Assembly: GCA_016715895.1 (NCBI GenBank)
Contig: JADJXH010000003.1
Location: 1,536,501-1,600,500 of the forward strand
Reading direction: 5' to 3'
Source: Flavobacteriales bacterium
Lineage (GTDB): Bacteria > Bacteroidota > Bacteroidia > Flavobacteriales_F > PHOS-HE28
DNA: 64,000 nt
Positions 56,190 through 64,000 of the stretch are shown here, piece by piece. Position 1 is the stretch's first letter; each line of letters starts with the position of its first letter. The position numbers and the translations under genes were made by a program. The notes under the pieces were generated by a model. It saw only the letters and a program-made list of their open reading frames with translations, was not told the DNA's origin and did not search any database.

Positions 56190-56831
56190 ATGGACCTCAT
56201 CGACCCCGAGCTCGACGCGTACTGCGAGGCGCACAGCGGCATCGAAGCCCCCCACCTGCGTGCCTTGCGGGAGGAGACCTATGCGGGGGTGTACATGCCG
56301 CAGATGTGCAGCGGGCACCTGCAGGGCCGCTTCCTTTCGATGCTCAGCCACCTGGTGCGCCCGAAGGTGATCGTGGAGATCGGCACCTACACCGGCTACA
56401 GTGCGCTCTGCCTCGCGGAAGGGCTTGCGCCCGGCGGCATGTTGCACACCATCGACATCGACCCGCACCTGCCGCCCTTCGTGGCGCGCCACATCGCGGC
56501 GGCGGGCTTCCACGACCGCATCACCACGCACCACCGGTCGGCGCTGGAGGTCATCCCCACGCTGCCCACCCCGTTCGACCTTGTGTTCATCGACGCCGAC
56601 AAACCGGCCTATCCCGCCTACTTCGATGCCGTGGTGGACCGCGTGCGGCCGGGCGGGCTCATCATCGCCGACAACGTGCTGTGGAGCGGCAGGGTGCTTC
56701 AACCCACCGGGGAGCAGGACCACCAAACGGCGGCCCTCGTGGCCTATGCACATCGCGTGAACGGGGATCCGCGGGTGGAGCCGGTGATCGTACCCCTCCG
56801 CGACGGGCTGATGATCGCCCGACGACGCTGA
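56190..56831 (+). CDS. Class I SAM-dependent O-methyltransferase (catechol type)
   Basis: A 213-residue methyltransferase of the COMT-like O-methyltransferase family 3. It has VIVEIGTYTGYSALCLAEGL (SAM motif I), TIDIDPHL (motif II), FDLVFIDADKPAY and GGLIIADNVLWSGRV with metal-binding Asp residues. It methylates a catechol-like hydroxyl; the substrate is unknown. Lying 36 kb from the aryl pigment cluster, a role there is possible but unsupported. Confidence 0.92.
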   Translation: MDLIDPELDAYCEAHSGIEAPHLRALREETYAGVYMPQMCSGHLQGRFLSMLSHLVRPKVIVEIGTYTGYSALCLAEGLAPGGMLHTIDIDPHLPPFVARHIAAAGFHDRITTHHRSALEVIPTLPTPFDLVFIDADKPAYPAYFDAVVDRVRPGGLIIADNVLWSGRVLQPTGEQDHQTAALVAYAHRVNGDPRVEPVIVPLRDGLMIARRR

Positions 56832-56878
56832 CCGATGTCAGGTGCGGGGGATGCGTGCCTTCCGACCTTCAACGCATC

Positions 56879-57265
56879 ATGGAAGCACAATTGTTCTACA
56901 AGGAACTTGGACGGCTGTTGTACGCCGTGGCCGCGGTGGACGGGAAGGTGAGCCCGAAGGAGGTCGACACCTTGAAACGCGTGGTGAAGGAGCGGCTGGT
57001 GCCCGTGGAGGCGGGCATGGACCATTTCGGCAGCGACCAGGCGTACATCACGGAGTTCGAGTTCGATGTGCTGGCCGAGCGCAATGCCACCAGTGAGGAG
57101 GCCTACACGTCGTTCATCGCGTACATGGCCCGGCACCGCAATGACCTGGGCGGGGAGCGCCGCGACCTCATCTACGCCTGTGCGCACGCCGTGGCCCGGG
57201 CGGTGCACGGGGTGGGCGCGAAGGAGTTCCCCCTGCTGGTGGACCTGCACCGGCACCTGGGCTGA
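56879..57265 (+). CDS. TerB-like small protein
   Basis: A 128-residue helical protein resembling the TerB (tellurite resistance) fold, with the EF-hand-like loop AVAAVDGKVSPKEVDTLKRVV near residue 12. The start MEAQLFYKELG is internal to a long spurious frame that shadows the previous two genes. No other ter genes are present, so resistance is not implied; lone TerB proteins have varied, mostly unknown roles. Confidence 0.72.
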   Translation: MEAQLFYKELGRLLYAVAAVDGKVSPKEVDTLKRVVKERLVPVEAGMDHFGSDQAYITEFEFDVLAERNATSEEAYTSFIAYMARHRNDLGGERRDLIYACAHAVARAVHGVGAKEFPLLVDLHRHLG

Positions 57266-57288
57266 CCGGCCACCGCTACCTTGGGCGC

Positions 57289-58323
57289 ATGACCGCGCCC
57301 CTCATCGACCTGCGCAGCGATACCGTCACGCGCCCCACCCCGGCCATGCTCGAAGCGATGCTGCGCGCGGAGGTGGGCGACGATGTGTTCGGCGAGGACC
57401 CCACGGTGAACGCCCTGGAGGAACGGTTGGCCGCGATGTTCGGGCACGAGGCCGCGGTCCTCTGCCCGAGCGGCACCATGACGAACCAGATCGCGATCAA
57501 CGTGCACACGCGCCCGGGGGACGAGGTGATCTGCGAGGAGGGCGCGCACGTGTACCGCTACGAGGGTGGCGGCATGATGGCGACCAGTGGCTGCAGCGTG
57601 AAGCATGTGCCGGCCGATCGGGGTCGCTTCACGGCGGAAGCGGTGATCGAGGCCGTGAACGACCGCAGCGCCGCCTATCTGGCGAACAGCCGGATGGTGG
57701 TGGTGGAGAACACCGCGAACCGCGGTGGTGGCGCCATCTGGGACATGGCCGCAGTGCGCCGGATCCGAGAGGCGTGCGATGCGCACGACCTGCGCCTGCA
57801 CCTGGACGGCGCACGGCTGTTCAATGCGATGGCCGTGGACGGCAGCGCGGCGACGCAGTGGGGAGCGTTGTTCGAGAGCCTCTCGATCTGCCTCAGCAAA
57901 GGGCTCGGCGCACCGGCGGGCAGTGTGCTCATCGGCCCGGCCCCGTTCATCCACCAGGCTCGGCGCGTGCGCAAACGCCTGGGCGGTGGCATGCGGCAGG
58001 CCGGTATCCTGGCCGCTGCCGGGCTCCACGCCCTGGAGCACCACGTGGCACGGCTGCCGGACGACCACCTCCGGGCCCGGCGCATCGGCGAAGCCCTGCA
58101 CACCATGCCCCGGGTGGACGAGGTGATGCCGGTGGTGACGAACATCGTGATCTACACCCTGCGTGAGGGCCACAGCGCCGCCGACCACGTGGCCGCCCTC
58201 GCCCGCGAAGGCATCCGCTGCCTGGCCATCGGCCCCCGTCAGGTGCGCATGGTGACGCACCTGGACGTGGATGACGCAGCGATCGACCGTGTCGTGGACC
58301 GCCTGCGATCGATGGCGGACTGA
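57289..58323 (+). CDS. Low-specificity L-threonine aldolase / beta-eliminating lyase
   Basis: A 344-residue PLP enzyme of the fold-type I threonine aldolase family. It has DLRSDTVTRPTPAM at the start, LHLDGARLFNA with the PLP-binding Asp and SICLSKGLGAPAGS with the Schiff-base Lys. It should split threonine or allo-threonine to glycine and acetaldehyde. TACCTTGG (57277-57284) four bases upstream is a weak -7-like box. Confidence 0.94.
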   Translation: MTAPLIDLRSDTVTRPTPAMLEAMLRAEVGDDVFGEDPTVNALEERLAAMFGHEAAVLCPSGTMTNQIAINVHTRPGDEVICEEGAHVYRYEGGGMMATSGCSVKHVPADRGRFTAEAVIEAVNDRSAAYLANSRMVVVENTANRGGGAIWDMAAVRRIREACDAHDLRLHLDGARLFNAMAVDGSAATQWGALFESLSICLSKGLGAPAGSVLIGPAPFIHQARRVRKRLGGGMRQAGILAAAGLHALEHHVARLPDDHLRARRIGEALHTMPRVDEVMPVVTNIVIYTLREGHSAADHVAALAREGIRCLAIGPRQVRMVTHLDVDDAAIDRVVDRLRSMAD

Positions 58324-58346
58324 CCGGCCCGCCCGGAGGCTTCGCG

Positions 58347-58354
58347 TACACTTG
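58347..58354 (+). promoter_or_regulatory. Candidate -7 box for the histidine kinase gene
   Basis: TACACTTG, one base off TAnnTTTG, ends seven bases before the ATG. Confidence 0.4.
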
Positions 58355-58361
58355 CAGGCCC

Positions 58362-60077
58362 ATGTCCGCACCGGCACGCTCCCCTACCTGGTCCTACCTG
58401 CTGATCGCGGTGGTGCTGTTGGCGGCCCTGGGGTACACGGTCCTGTCGTTGACGCAGTTCCCGCGGCGCACCGAGGAACTGGCGCGAATGGGGCTGGAAC
58501 GCACCATCCGCAACCTGCGCACCAAGGTGCAGGGGGAGTTCGAACGGCTGGCGATGGACCTTCAGAAGGAGGCCGCCTTCGTGGCGCTGCACGATTCGAT
58601 GCGGGTGCCCGAGCTGGTGGACCGCTGGCAGGCGCTGCTCGCGACCGAGCCGTCCCTGAACGCCGTGTACCTGGCCAACGAACGTGGCGCGGAGGTGGCG
58701 CTGCTGCGCACAGCGAGCGGCATCCGGGTGCGCCGGCAACTGGAAGGCCCGGGCCATGGCTTTCCCGTGAGCTGGGCACTGGTGCCGGAGGCCCCGCTCG
58801 AACGGGCCCGCATCGACAGCACGCTGTACGACCCCCGGATGGAAGCTTGGTTCAGCCGGGCCTTGAGCGAGCGGAAAGCGGAACCGGTGTGGAGCACAGC
58901 GGAGCGCTCTGCGGAAAGGGATACCATCGTCAATGAGGTGCTCGTCAGCCAGCTGATCCGTGCCGTGAAACAAGGACGGCCGTTCCGCGTGATGGGCTTC
59001 CGCGTGGACGCCGCGGCACTGGTGAACAGAACGCTGACCCCCGGGCCCGGTCGCTCCAACCACCCCATGGTGCTGTGGCCGGACGGACGGCCGCTGCTGG
59101 CCCTGCCAGCCGACAGCTCAGCGATCGGCCGGGCCAGCCGCATCGGACTGGAGCGCTGGGCCGAGCGCATGGACCGACGTGTGGTCCGCATCGGAGCTGG
59201 CCCGGACAGGCACATGCTGCAACTGCTCCCCTTTTCGCTGAACGGGGTCACCCTGCACCTCGGGGCCATCGTGGACATGGGCCAGTTGGAACCATGGCTG
59301 GGCACCGAACGGCGCTTCCTCTCGGCCATGCTGGCCGCGCTGCTGACGCTGCTGGTGCTGCTCACCCTCACCTTCATCCGCAGCCAGAGCGACCGCCGCC
59401 GCATGCGCGCCCAGGCCAAGCGGTCGCGTACCCAGGAGCGCAAGCTGGCCAAGGTGATCGGAGAGCGGGACGTGCTGGACCGCGAGGTGCACCACCGGGT
59501 GAAGAACAACCTGCAGGTGGTGAGCAGCCTGCTGAACATGCAGGCACAGCGCCTGCCGGAAGGCCCCGCGCGCGATGAGTTCGTCCGGGGCAAGCAGCGC
59601 ATCGACATCATGGCGCTGGTGCACAACAAGCTGTACGCACTGCCCGACCTGCGCGGCATCCCCCTCGACCGCTTCTTCAGCGACCTGGCGGGCCAGATGG
59701 CCAAACTGCACGATCCACGGAGCCGGTCCGTGAGCCATGAGGTGGACGCCGCGGGCCTGCGCTGCGATCCGGACCAAGCGATCGACCTCGGGATCGTGCT
59801 GTGCGAGCTGATGAGCAATTGCTACCAGCACGCCTTCCCGCTGGTGACGGGCGGGCACATCGATCTGCGGCTGGAACCGCTTTCGAACGGCCTGGTGCGG
59901 CTGCGCGTCCGGGACAACGGACGGGGCATGCCCGCAGTGGTGGACGGCACGGGCCGTCTCGGATTGGACGTGGTGGAGGCCCTGGCGGAGAAGCTGGACG
60001 GGCAGTTCTCCATCACCACGGACCATGGCACCATCGCCGATGTGGTGTTCAAGCTGGTGCCCCTGCGCGAGGAATGA
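58362..60077 (+). CDS. Membrane sensor histidine kinase of the HisKA_2 type
   Basis: A 571-residue kinase. Two membrane helices (about residues 10-28 and 325-345) bracket a periplasmic sensor region of some 295 residues. A short coiled segment (RMRAQAKRSRTQERKLAKVI) leads to the phospho-acceptor box DREVHHRVKNNLQVVSSLLN with His377. The ATPase domain has ELMSNCYQHAF (N-box), RVRDNGRGMP (G1) and GRLGLDVVEALAEKL (G2). HisKA_2 kinases often phosphorylate response regulators encoded elsewhere; none is adjacent. It is convergent with the OmpA-family gene, 15 bases apart. Confidence 0.92.
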   Translation: MSAPARSPTWSYLLIAVVLLAALGYTVLSLTQFPRRTEELARMGLERTIRNLRTKVQGEFERLAMDLQKEAAFVALHDSMRVPELVDRWQALLATEPSLNAVYLANERGAEVALLRTASGIRVRRQLEGPGHGFPVSWALVPEAPLERARIDSTLYDPRMEAWFSRALSERKAEPVWSTAERSAERDTIVNEVLVSQLIRAVKQGRPFRVMGFRVDAAALVNRTLTPGPGRSNHPMVLWPDGRPLLALPADSSAIGRASRIGLERWAERMDRRVVRIGAGPDRHMLQLLPFSLNGVTLHLGAIVDMGQLEPWLGTERRFLSAMLAALLTLLVLLTLTFIRSQSDRRRMRAQAKRSRTQERKLAKVIGERDVLDREVHHRVKNNLQVVSSLLNMQAQRLPEGPARDEFVRGKQRIDIMALVHNKLYALPDLRGIPLDRFFSDLAGQMAKLHDPRSRSVSHEVDAAGLRCDPDQAIDLGIVLCELMSNCYQHAFPLVTGGHIDLRLEPLSNGLVRLRVRDNGRGMPAVVDGTGRLGLDVVEALAEKLDGQFSITTDHGTIADVVFKLVPLREE

Positions 60078-60092
60078 ACCACATGGCGCGGC

Positions 60093-61421
60093 TCACTCGC
60101 TGAGCCACTCGATCTCCACGCGCCGTTCGCTCGGGTCGCGCCCCAGGCTCCGGCTGTCCCCGTAGTAGTTCACCATCAGGCGTTCCGGGGCGATGCCCCG
60201 GGCCAGCAGGTAGTCCCGTACCGCCCGCGCACGCTGCTCGCTCAAGGCGAGATTGAGGGCGGGATCGCCGCTGCGGTCGGTATACCCGGTGATCAGCACG
60301 CGGTCCTTCGAGGAGCGCGCGAGCTGCTCGAACACCTCGTTGAGCATGATGCGCTGCTCGGGGCCCAGGTCGGCGCCATTGCGGGGGAAGCGCACGGTGA
60401 GCTCCTCGCCGGTGAGGTCGCTGAGGTTGGCCAGGGGGTTGTCCGAACGGGGTTCTTCCTCCTTCCCCGAGCGCAGGTCATCCACCTGCCCCTGCATATC
60501 GTCGAGGCGACCCTCGATGTCGTCCATGCGGTCGCGCAAGGTCCACAGTTCCCTCCGCTGGTCCATGCGGTCGATGCGGTCGTGGATGGCGTCGAGCTCG
60601 GCCTTCAACCAGCGGTCACGCTTGCGGATGCGGGGTTGCTCCAGGGTGGGCTCCGCCGTTTCGGTCGGTGCGGGCCCGGGCAGCGCGGACAGGCTCAGCG
60701 AAGGCTCCACCGCTCCCCCACCCTCCGCGGCCAGCGAGAGGTCAAGCGCGCACAGGAAGTTCTCCTGGTCGAACACGGTGCCGCACACGGAGGGCACCTG
60801 CACGCTGGTCCGCGGATCGTCCGTGGCAGCGCCAAGCACCGGCACGGTGGAGAGGTCGAGGAGGTCGGCGCGCAGCTGCCGTTCCAGTTCATCGCGCTGC
60901 ATCCGCACGAACCGGTAGATGGCCAGATAGCGGTCGCCTTCACCACCGGCGTCGATGGGCAGGGTGGCCTGGCTCCAGTCGAGCTGGAGCACGCGGCCCA
61001 GTTGATCGCGCGTGGGGGTCCCCAGGCCGGGGAAGAGGTCCGCGGCGTGGAACGCGGCGGCCGCGGTGCGGGCCATGGCCTCGATGCGGTCGGCGATCAC
61101 TGCGGCGGGCAGGTCGGTGCTGACACCGGTGCGGGTGAACTGCACGTGCTGGTCAAGGAAAGCGCCGATGGCGGCCTCCACCAACCGGTCGAGGTGCAGC
61201 TGTCCCGTGGCCTCGCGGTCGGTGGGGGTGAAGCCGAAGACCGGTTCGGCCGTGTTGGGCGCGAACCGCCAGGTGGCGTGGAAGACAGGGGCCGGGGCCA
61301 GGCTGTCGGTCGACACGCCGCGCACCTCCACCAGCGAGGCATCGGCCTGCACACGCAGCACCAGGTCCTGGGCGCTCATCACGGCGGGGACCAGCAGCAG
61401 GGGCAGGATGAAGGCACGCAT
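60093..61421 (-). CDS. OmpA-family outer membrane/peptidoglycan-binding protein
   Basis: A 442-residue protein with a signal peptide (MRAFILPLLLVPAVMSAQD), an unassigned N-terminal part, then a coiled-coil stretch (about residues 295-345: DRWLKAELDAIHDRIDRMDQ, DDIEGRLDDMQGQVDDL). The C-terminus is an OmpA-like domain (VLITGYTDRSGDPALNLALS, EQRARAVRDYLLARGI, NYYGDS). It likely ties the envelope to peptidoglycan. The start at 61421 is chosen for the signal peptide; the longer frame adds 23 unlikely residues. Confidence 0.88.
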   Translation of the reverse strand: MRAFILPLLLVPAVMSAQDLVLRVQADASLVEVRGVSTDSLAPAPVFHATWRFAPNTAEPVFGFTPTDREATGQLHLDRLVEAAIGAFLDQHVQFTRTGVSTDLPAAVIADRIEAMARTAAAAFHAADLFPGLGTPTRDQLGRVLQLDWSQATLPIDAGGEGDRYLAIYRFVRMQRDELERQLRADLLDLSTVPVLGAATDDPRTSVQVPSVCGTVFDQENFLCALDLSLAAEGGGAVEPSLSLSALPGPAPTETAEPTLEQPRIRKRDRWLKAELDAIHDRIDRMDQRRELWTLRDRMDDIEGRLDDMQGQVDDLRSGKEEEPRSDNPLANLSDLTGEELTVRFPRNGADLGPEQRIMLNEVFEQLARSSKDRVLITGYTDRSGDPALNLALSEQRARAVRDYLLARGIAPERLMVNYYGDSRSLGRDPSERRVEIEWLSE

Positions 61422-61505
61422 CGCTCCGAAGGCGTGAACATAGCCTCGTGCGCGGGCGGGCTTCACAGCCGCTGCGGACAAGATCCCCACAAGCCGATCA
61501 ACACA

Positions 61506-61910
61506 TCAGCGACCGGGCACGTGCGCGGGGGCCCACCGGATCACCCAGTCGGCGGCGTCCTCCAGGTCGGTGCACACGCGGAAGGGGAAGGTGGGCCGGT
61601 TGAAGCGCAGGAAGAACTCGGCCTGCAGGCGGTCGCTGCGGTCGGTGGCCAGGAAGGCGACGGGGCGGCCGCGGAGACGGCTGCACCGGACCAGCAGGGT
61701 GCGGGCCTCGGGCGCCACGCGCACCTGCTCGCGCAGCTCCACCACCAGGGGCATGCGTCCGCCGGGGTCCACCGCCTGTGCCAGGCGCAGCAGGTCGCGC
61801 ATCTCGCGCAGATCCACCCGGGTGCGGGCCTTCAGGCGCACGCGCAGCACACCTTCCTCCCGCCACAGCTCATAAGGGGCCACCTCGAGGGCGATCGACA
61901 CGTCGCTCAC
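61506..61910 (-). CDS. STAS-like (DUF7793-type) small protein
   Basis: A 134-residue protein with alternating strands and helices (EGVLRVRLKARTRVDLREMRDLLRLA, RMPLVVELREQVRVAPEARTLL, RPVAFLATDRSDRLQAEFFLRF). The pattern recalls STAS-like proteins of the DUF7793 group; assignment is tentative. A GTG at 61910 is chosen over the ATG at 61964 because a -7-like TACATTCG (61916-61923, minus strand) ends five bases before it. If STAS-like, it could be a partner for the SiaB-like protein at 21390 (speculative). Confidence 0.6.
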   Translation of the reverse strand: MSDVSIALEVAPYELWREEGVLRVRLKARTRVDLREMRDLLRLAQAVDPGGRMPLVVELREQVRVAPEARTLLVRCSRLRGRPVAFLATDRSDRLQAEFFLRFNRPTFPFRVCTDLEDAADWVIRWAPAHVPGR

Positions 61911-61988
61911 GGCGCCGAATGTATTCGACCAACGGATCCGTGCGACCGATGGGTCCCTTCGCAATATCCCCCGACCGCTGTGGACAGC

Positions 61989-63638
61989 TCAGGGGGCCAG
62001 GACCTCGTGCACGGGGTGGCCGGAGCAGGCATCGGGGAAAGCCGTCCCCAACAGCACGGCCAGGGTGGGTGCGATGTCGGTGATGGAGGTGCGCCGCACG
62101 ACCTCGCCGGGCCGAATGCCCTGGCCATAGAAGAGGATGGGCACGTGGGTGTCGTAGGTCCATGGGCTTCCGTGCGTGGTGCCCCTTCCGTCGGACCAGT
62201 CCTCGCGTTCGAAGTATCCGGGTCGCAGCACGTAGCACACGTCCCCGCTCCGCGCAGGCATGAAGCCCTGCTGGACCATGGCCCGGATGCCGCCTGGATA
62301 GGCCGTTCGCACAAGGTCGTCGGAGGTGAGGGCCTCGGCCACGAGCGGTTCGGACAGGAGGGCATCCGCCGCCAGGCGCCGCATCGCTGCGGGATCGACC
62401 TTGCGGGCCTTCATCAGGGAGTCGTTCAACCAGACCTGGTCGTTCATCAGGCGGCGCACCCAATCGCCATCGCCATGGCGTTCGGCGATGGCCCGTTCGA
62501 TCGCGGCCTCCAGGCGCGCGACGGGCACATAGCCGGCGCTGCCCTTCAGGTCCCGCAGGTAGGCGGGCACGTCCACCGCGCCATGATCGGCGGTGAGGAA
62601 GACCGTGTAGCGGCCCGCCCCCACACGCTCGTCCAAGGCCTTCAGCAGGCGGGCCAGCTCGCGGTCCAGGCGCAGGTACATGTCCTCGATCTCCAAGGCG
62701 CGGGGGCCCATGCGATGGCCGAGCAGGTCGGGCGAACTGTAGCTCACGGCCAGCAGGTCGGGAATGGCGTCACGCCCCAGGCCCTCTCCTTCCAGGGCCG
62801 CCAGGGCGGCATCGGTGAGCAGGGTGTTGCCGGCGGGCACGTAGCCGATGAGGCCCGTGTTGGCCCCGTTGGCCGAGAGCGCGGCGAGGTCCTGCGGCAA
62901 TGTGGCCGAGGCGGCGCCGTTCAGCGGGATCTCGTACGGGTTGTCGTCCGGCAGGGCCTGGTGATAGCGCTCGCGCGGAAGCAGCAGGTCCCAGGTGCTC
63001 TTCAGGTATGACGCGGCGAGCCTCCGGCCATTGAACGTCGCGAGCCAGGCCGGCAGGGAATCCGCATACCACCGGCTGGTGACGAAGGCCCCTTCCGCTC
63101 CACCGGCGAACCAGTAGGCCGCATCGCCCGTGCGGCCGATGGGCAGGATGGCGCCGCGATCCTTGATCGACAGGCCCAGCGTGATGCTGCGTCCGTCCGT
63201 GCGGCGCTCCAGCTCATCGGCGATGGTGGTGCTGAGGAGGTTCAACGGCGAGCGGGCCGCACCCGAGGCCGCACCGACCACGGTGGACGATGGATCCTCC
63301 GCGCAATAGCGCACCCGGCCGCTGGCGCGGTCCACCAGGTCATTGCCCGTGATGCCATGGTGGGACGGTGTGGTGCCGGTGTACACACTGGCGTGGCCGG
63401 GCCCGGTCACCGTGGGCATGTAGGGGAAGTGTGCGTTCCGCAGGAAAGCCCCTTCACCCACCAGGCGTTTGAAGCCACCCTCACCGAAGTTGTCCCAATA
63501 GCGGTAGATGAAGTCGGCGCGCATCTGGTCCACCACGATGCCCACCACCAGCTTGGGTGGGGCCTGCCAGGCGGGTTGCTGCGCGGCAACGGAGGATGCC
63601 AGGGCCAGGGCGATGCCGGGTAGGAGGACGCGGATCAT
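61989..63638 (-). CDS. PafA-like alkaline phosphatase family protein
   Basis: A 549-residue exported phosphatase with a signal peptide (IALALASSVAAQ). The nucleophile region is MPTVTGPGHASVYTG, with Thr78 rather than Ser, as in Bacteroidota PafA. Metal-site motifs are VVGIVVDQMRADF, FLTADHG and TYDTHVPILFYG. It should hydrolyse phosphomonoesters in the periplasm and give inorganic phosphate. It overlaps the stop of the crcB gene by four bases. Confidence 0.92.
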   Translation of the reverse strand: MIRVLLPGIALALASSVAAQQPAWQAPPKLVVGIVVDQMRADFIYRYWDNFGEGGFKRLVGEGAFLRNAHFPYMPTVTGPGHASVYTGTTPSHHGITGNDLVDRASGRVRYCAEDPSSTVVGAASGAARSPLNLLSTTIADELERRTDGRSITLGLSIKDRGAILPIGRTGDAAYWFAGGAEGAFVTSRWYADSLPAWLATFNGRRLAASYLKSTWDLLLPRERYHQALPDDNPYEIPLNGAASATLPQDLAALSANGANTGLIGYVPAGNTLLTDAALAALEGEGLGRDAIPDLLAVSYSSPDLLGHRMGPRALEIEDMYLRLDRELARLLKALDERVGAGRYTVFLTADHGAVDVPAYLRDLKGSAGYVPVARLEAAIERAIAERHGDGDWVRRLMNDQVWLNDSLMKARKVDPAAMRRLAADALLSEPLVAEALTSDDLVRTAYPGGIRAMVQQGFMPARSGDVCYVLRPGYFEREDWSDGRGTTHGSPWTYDTHVPILFYGQGIRPGEVVRRTSITDIAPTLAVLLGTAFPDACSGHPVHEVLAP

Positions 63639-64000
63639 GCGGAGCGGGCGATGAGATGGAAGAGGGCGACGCCGGCGATGACGCTGACGGCGATGTTGGC
63701 CGCGACCAGCAGATGCTGGCCTTCGCGAAGCAGGAGGAAGTTCTCGTAGCTGAAGGTGCTGAAGGTGCTGAAGCCGCCGCAGAAGCCGGCGGCGAGGAAG
63801 GCCTTGAGCGCATCGCGCCCCTCCAGATGCGGGTGCAGGCGCAGCACGAGCCAGGCGAGCAGGGCGGTGGCCAGCAGGTTGGAGGCCAGGGTGGCCCAGG
63901 GGAAGGCACTTCGGAGGCCGAGAGCGAGCACCGCACGGCTGACGCCGAAACGGGCCACGCTGCCCAGCCCGCCGCCGAGGAAGACCGCCAGCCAGAGGTT
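63635..64000 (-). CDS. crcB: CrcB/Fluc fluoride channel, 5' end outside the window
   Basis: A partial membrane protein reading in from the right edge. The visible 121 residues start NLWLAVFLGGGLGSVARFGVS and have GFCGGFSTFSTFSYE, the Phe-box/polar track signature of dual-topology fluoride channels, plus four hydrophobic stretches. An apparent GTG start at 63958 is internal to the conserved GGGLGSVARF motif and is not the real start. Any fluoride riboswitch would lie beyond the window. Confidence 0.92.
   Translation of the reverse strand, partial: NLWLAVFLGGGLGSVARFGVSRAVLALGLRSAFPWATLASNLLATALLAWLVLRLHPHLEGRDALKAFLAAGFCGGFSTFSTFSYENFLLLREGQHLLVAANIAVSVIAGVALFHLIARSA

Noticed and set aside
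55904..57265. A 453-residue ORF across the methyltransferase and TerB genes
   Set aside because: Only its last 128 residues look real (TerB-like); the rest is a His/Arg/Pro-rich shadow of the two preceding genes.
56879..57265. Tellurite resistance function
   Set aside because: No other ter genes are present; lone TerB-like proteins do not imply resistance.

Overview
The window comes from a high-GC member of the Bacteroidota, probably Flavobacteriales-like; I cannot name a species. The signs are: several secreted proteins with type IX secretion (T9SS) C-terminal sorting domains, one of the gliding-motility type; -7 promoter boxes of the Bacteroidota form TAnnTTTG in front of many genes; a tyrosine ammonia-lyase very like the Flavobacterium one; and a tmRNA whose tag ends YALAA. 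Genes are tightly packed with many 4-base ATGA/GTGA overlaps, and strong third-position GC produces long false antisense ORFs.

Layout. 1-1284: the 5' part of an IS256-family insertion sequence, frameshifted and running off the left edge. 1285-1640: a gene-free patch of degraded C/T-rich repeats. 1641-19477: an aryl-polyene/flexirubin-type pigment cluster in two divergent operons. The left arm (minus) holds an MMPL exporter-acyltransferase-methyltransferase fusion and a CrtI-like oxidoreductase. The right arm (plus) holds an aromatic ammonia-lyase, ketoreductase, three complete ketosynthases, two ketosynthase-like proteins without an obvious catalytic Cys, two acyl carrier proteins, two hotdog dehydratases, a thioesterase, an acyltransferase, a polysaccharide deacetylase-like protein, a LolA-like carrier and a glycosyltransferase. 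Neither darA/darB nor a 4-coumarate-activating ligase is in view.

19617-20011: tmRNA (ssrA). 20154-21947: an AlaDH/PNT-like dehydrogenase and a SiaB-like protein. 22127-32653: large secreted PKD/repeat proteins, a head-GIN lipoprotein, a GH16 glycosidase and an unknown lipoprotein. 32708-37540: a MarR-controlled fatty-acid beta-oxidation operon, split by an apparent small mobile element (four-helix-bundle gene with flanking 32-33-base repeats). 37551-38747: low-GC genes of unknown function. 38825-45549: hydrolase, beta-propeller lipoprotein, Fic protein with a helically phased upstream motif array, acyl-CoA dehydrogenase sharing the MarR operator, and an AAA ATPase. 45725-47592: frameshifted T9SS protein. 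47614-53795: a TetR-controlled RND efflux operon. 53843-64000: metallo-hydrolase, Kelch T9SS protein, O-methyltransferase, TerB-like protein, threonine aldolase, histidine kinase, OmpA-family protein, PafA-like phosphatase and a partial CrcB fluoride channel.

Most unusual signals: the repeat-bounded four-helix-bundle element inside the beta-oxidation operon, with a strong hairpin downstream; related word-like degenerate repeats at other intergenic sites and possibly inside a coding sequence; the CGGATA array spaced in whole helical turns; a MarR operator shared by two separated beta-oxidation loci; and three one-base losses, all in G/C homopolymers, which may be sequencing errors.
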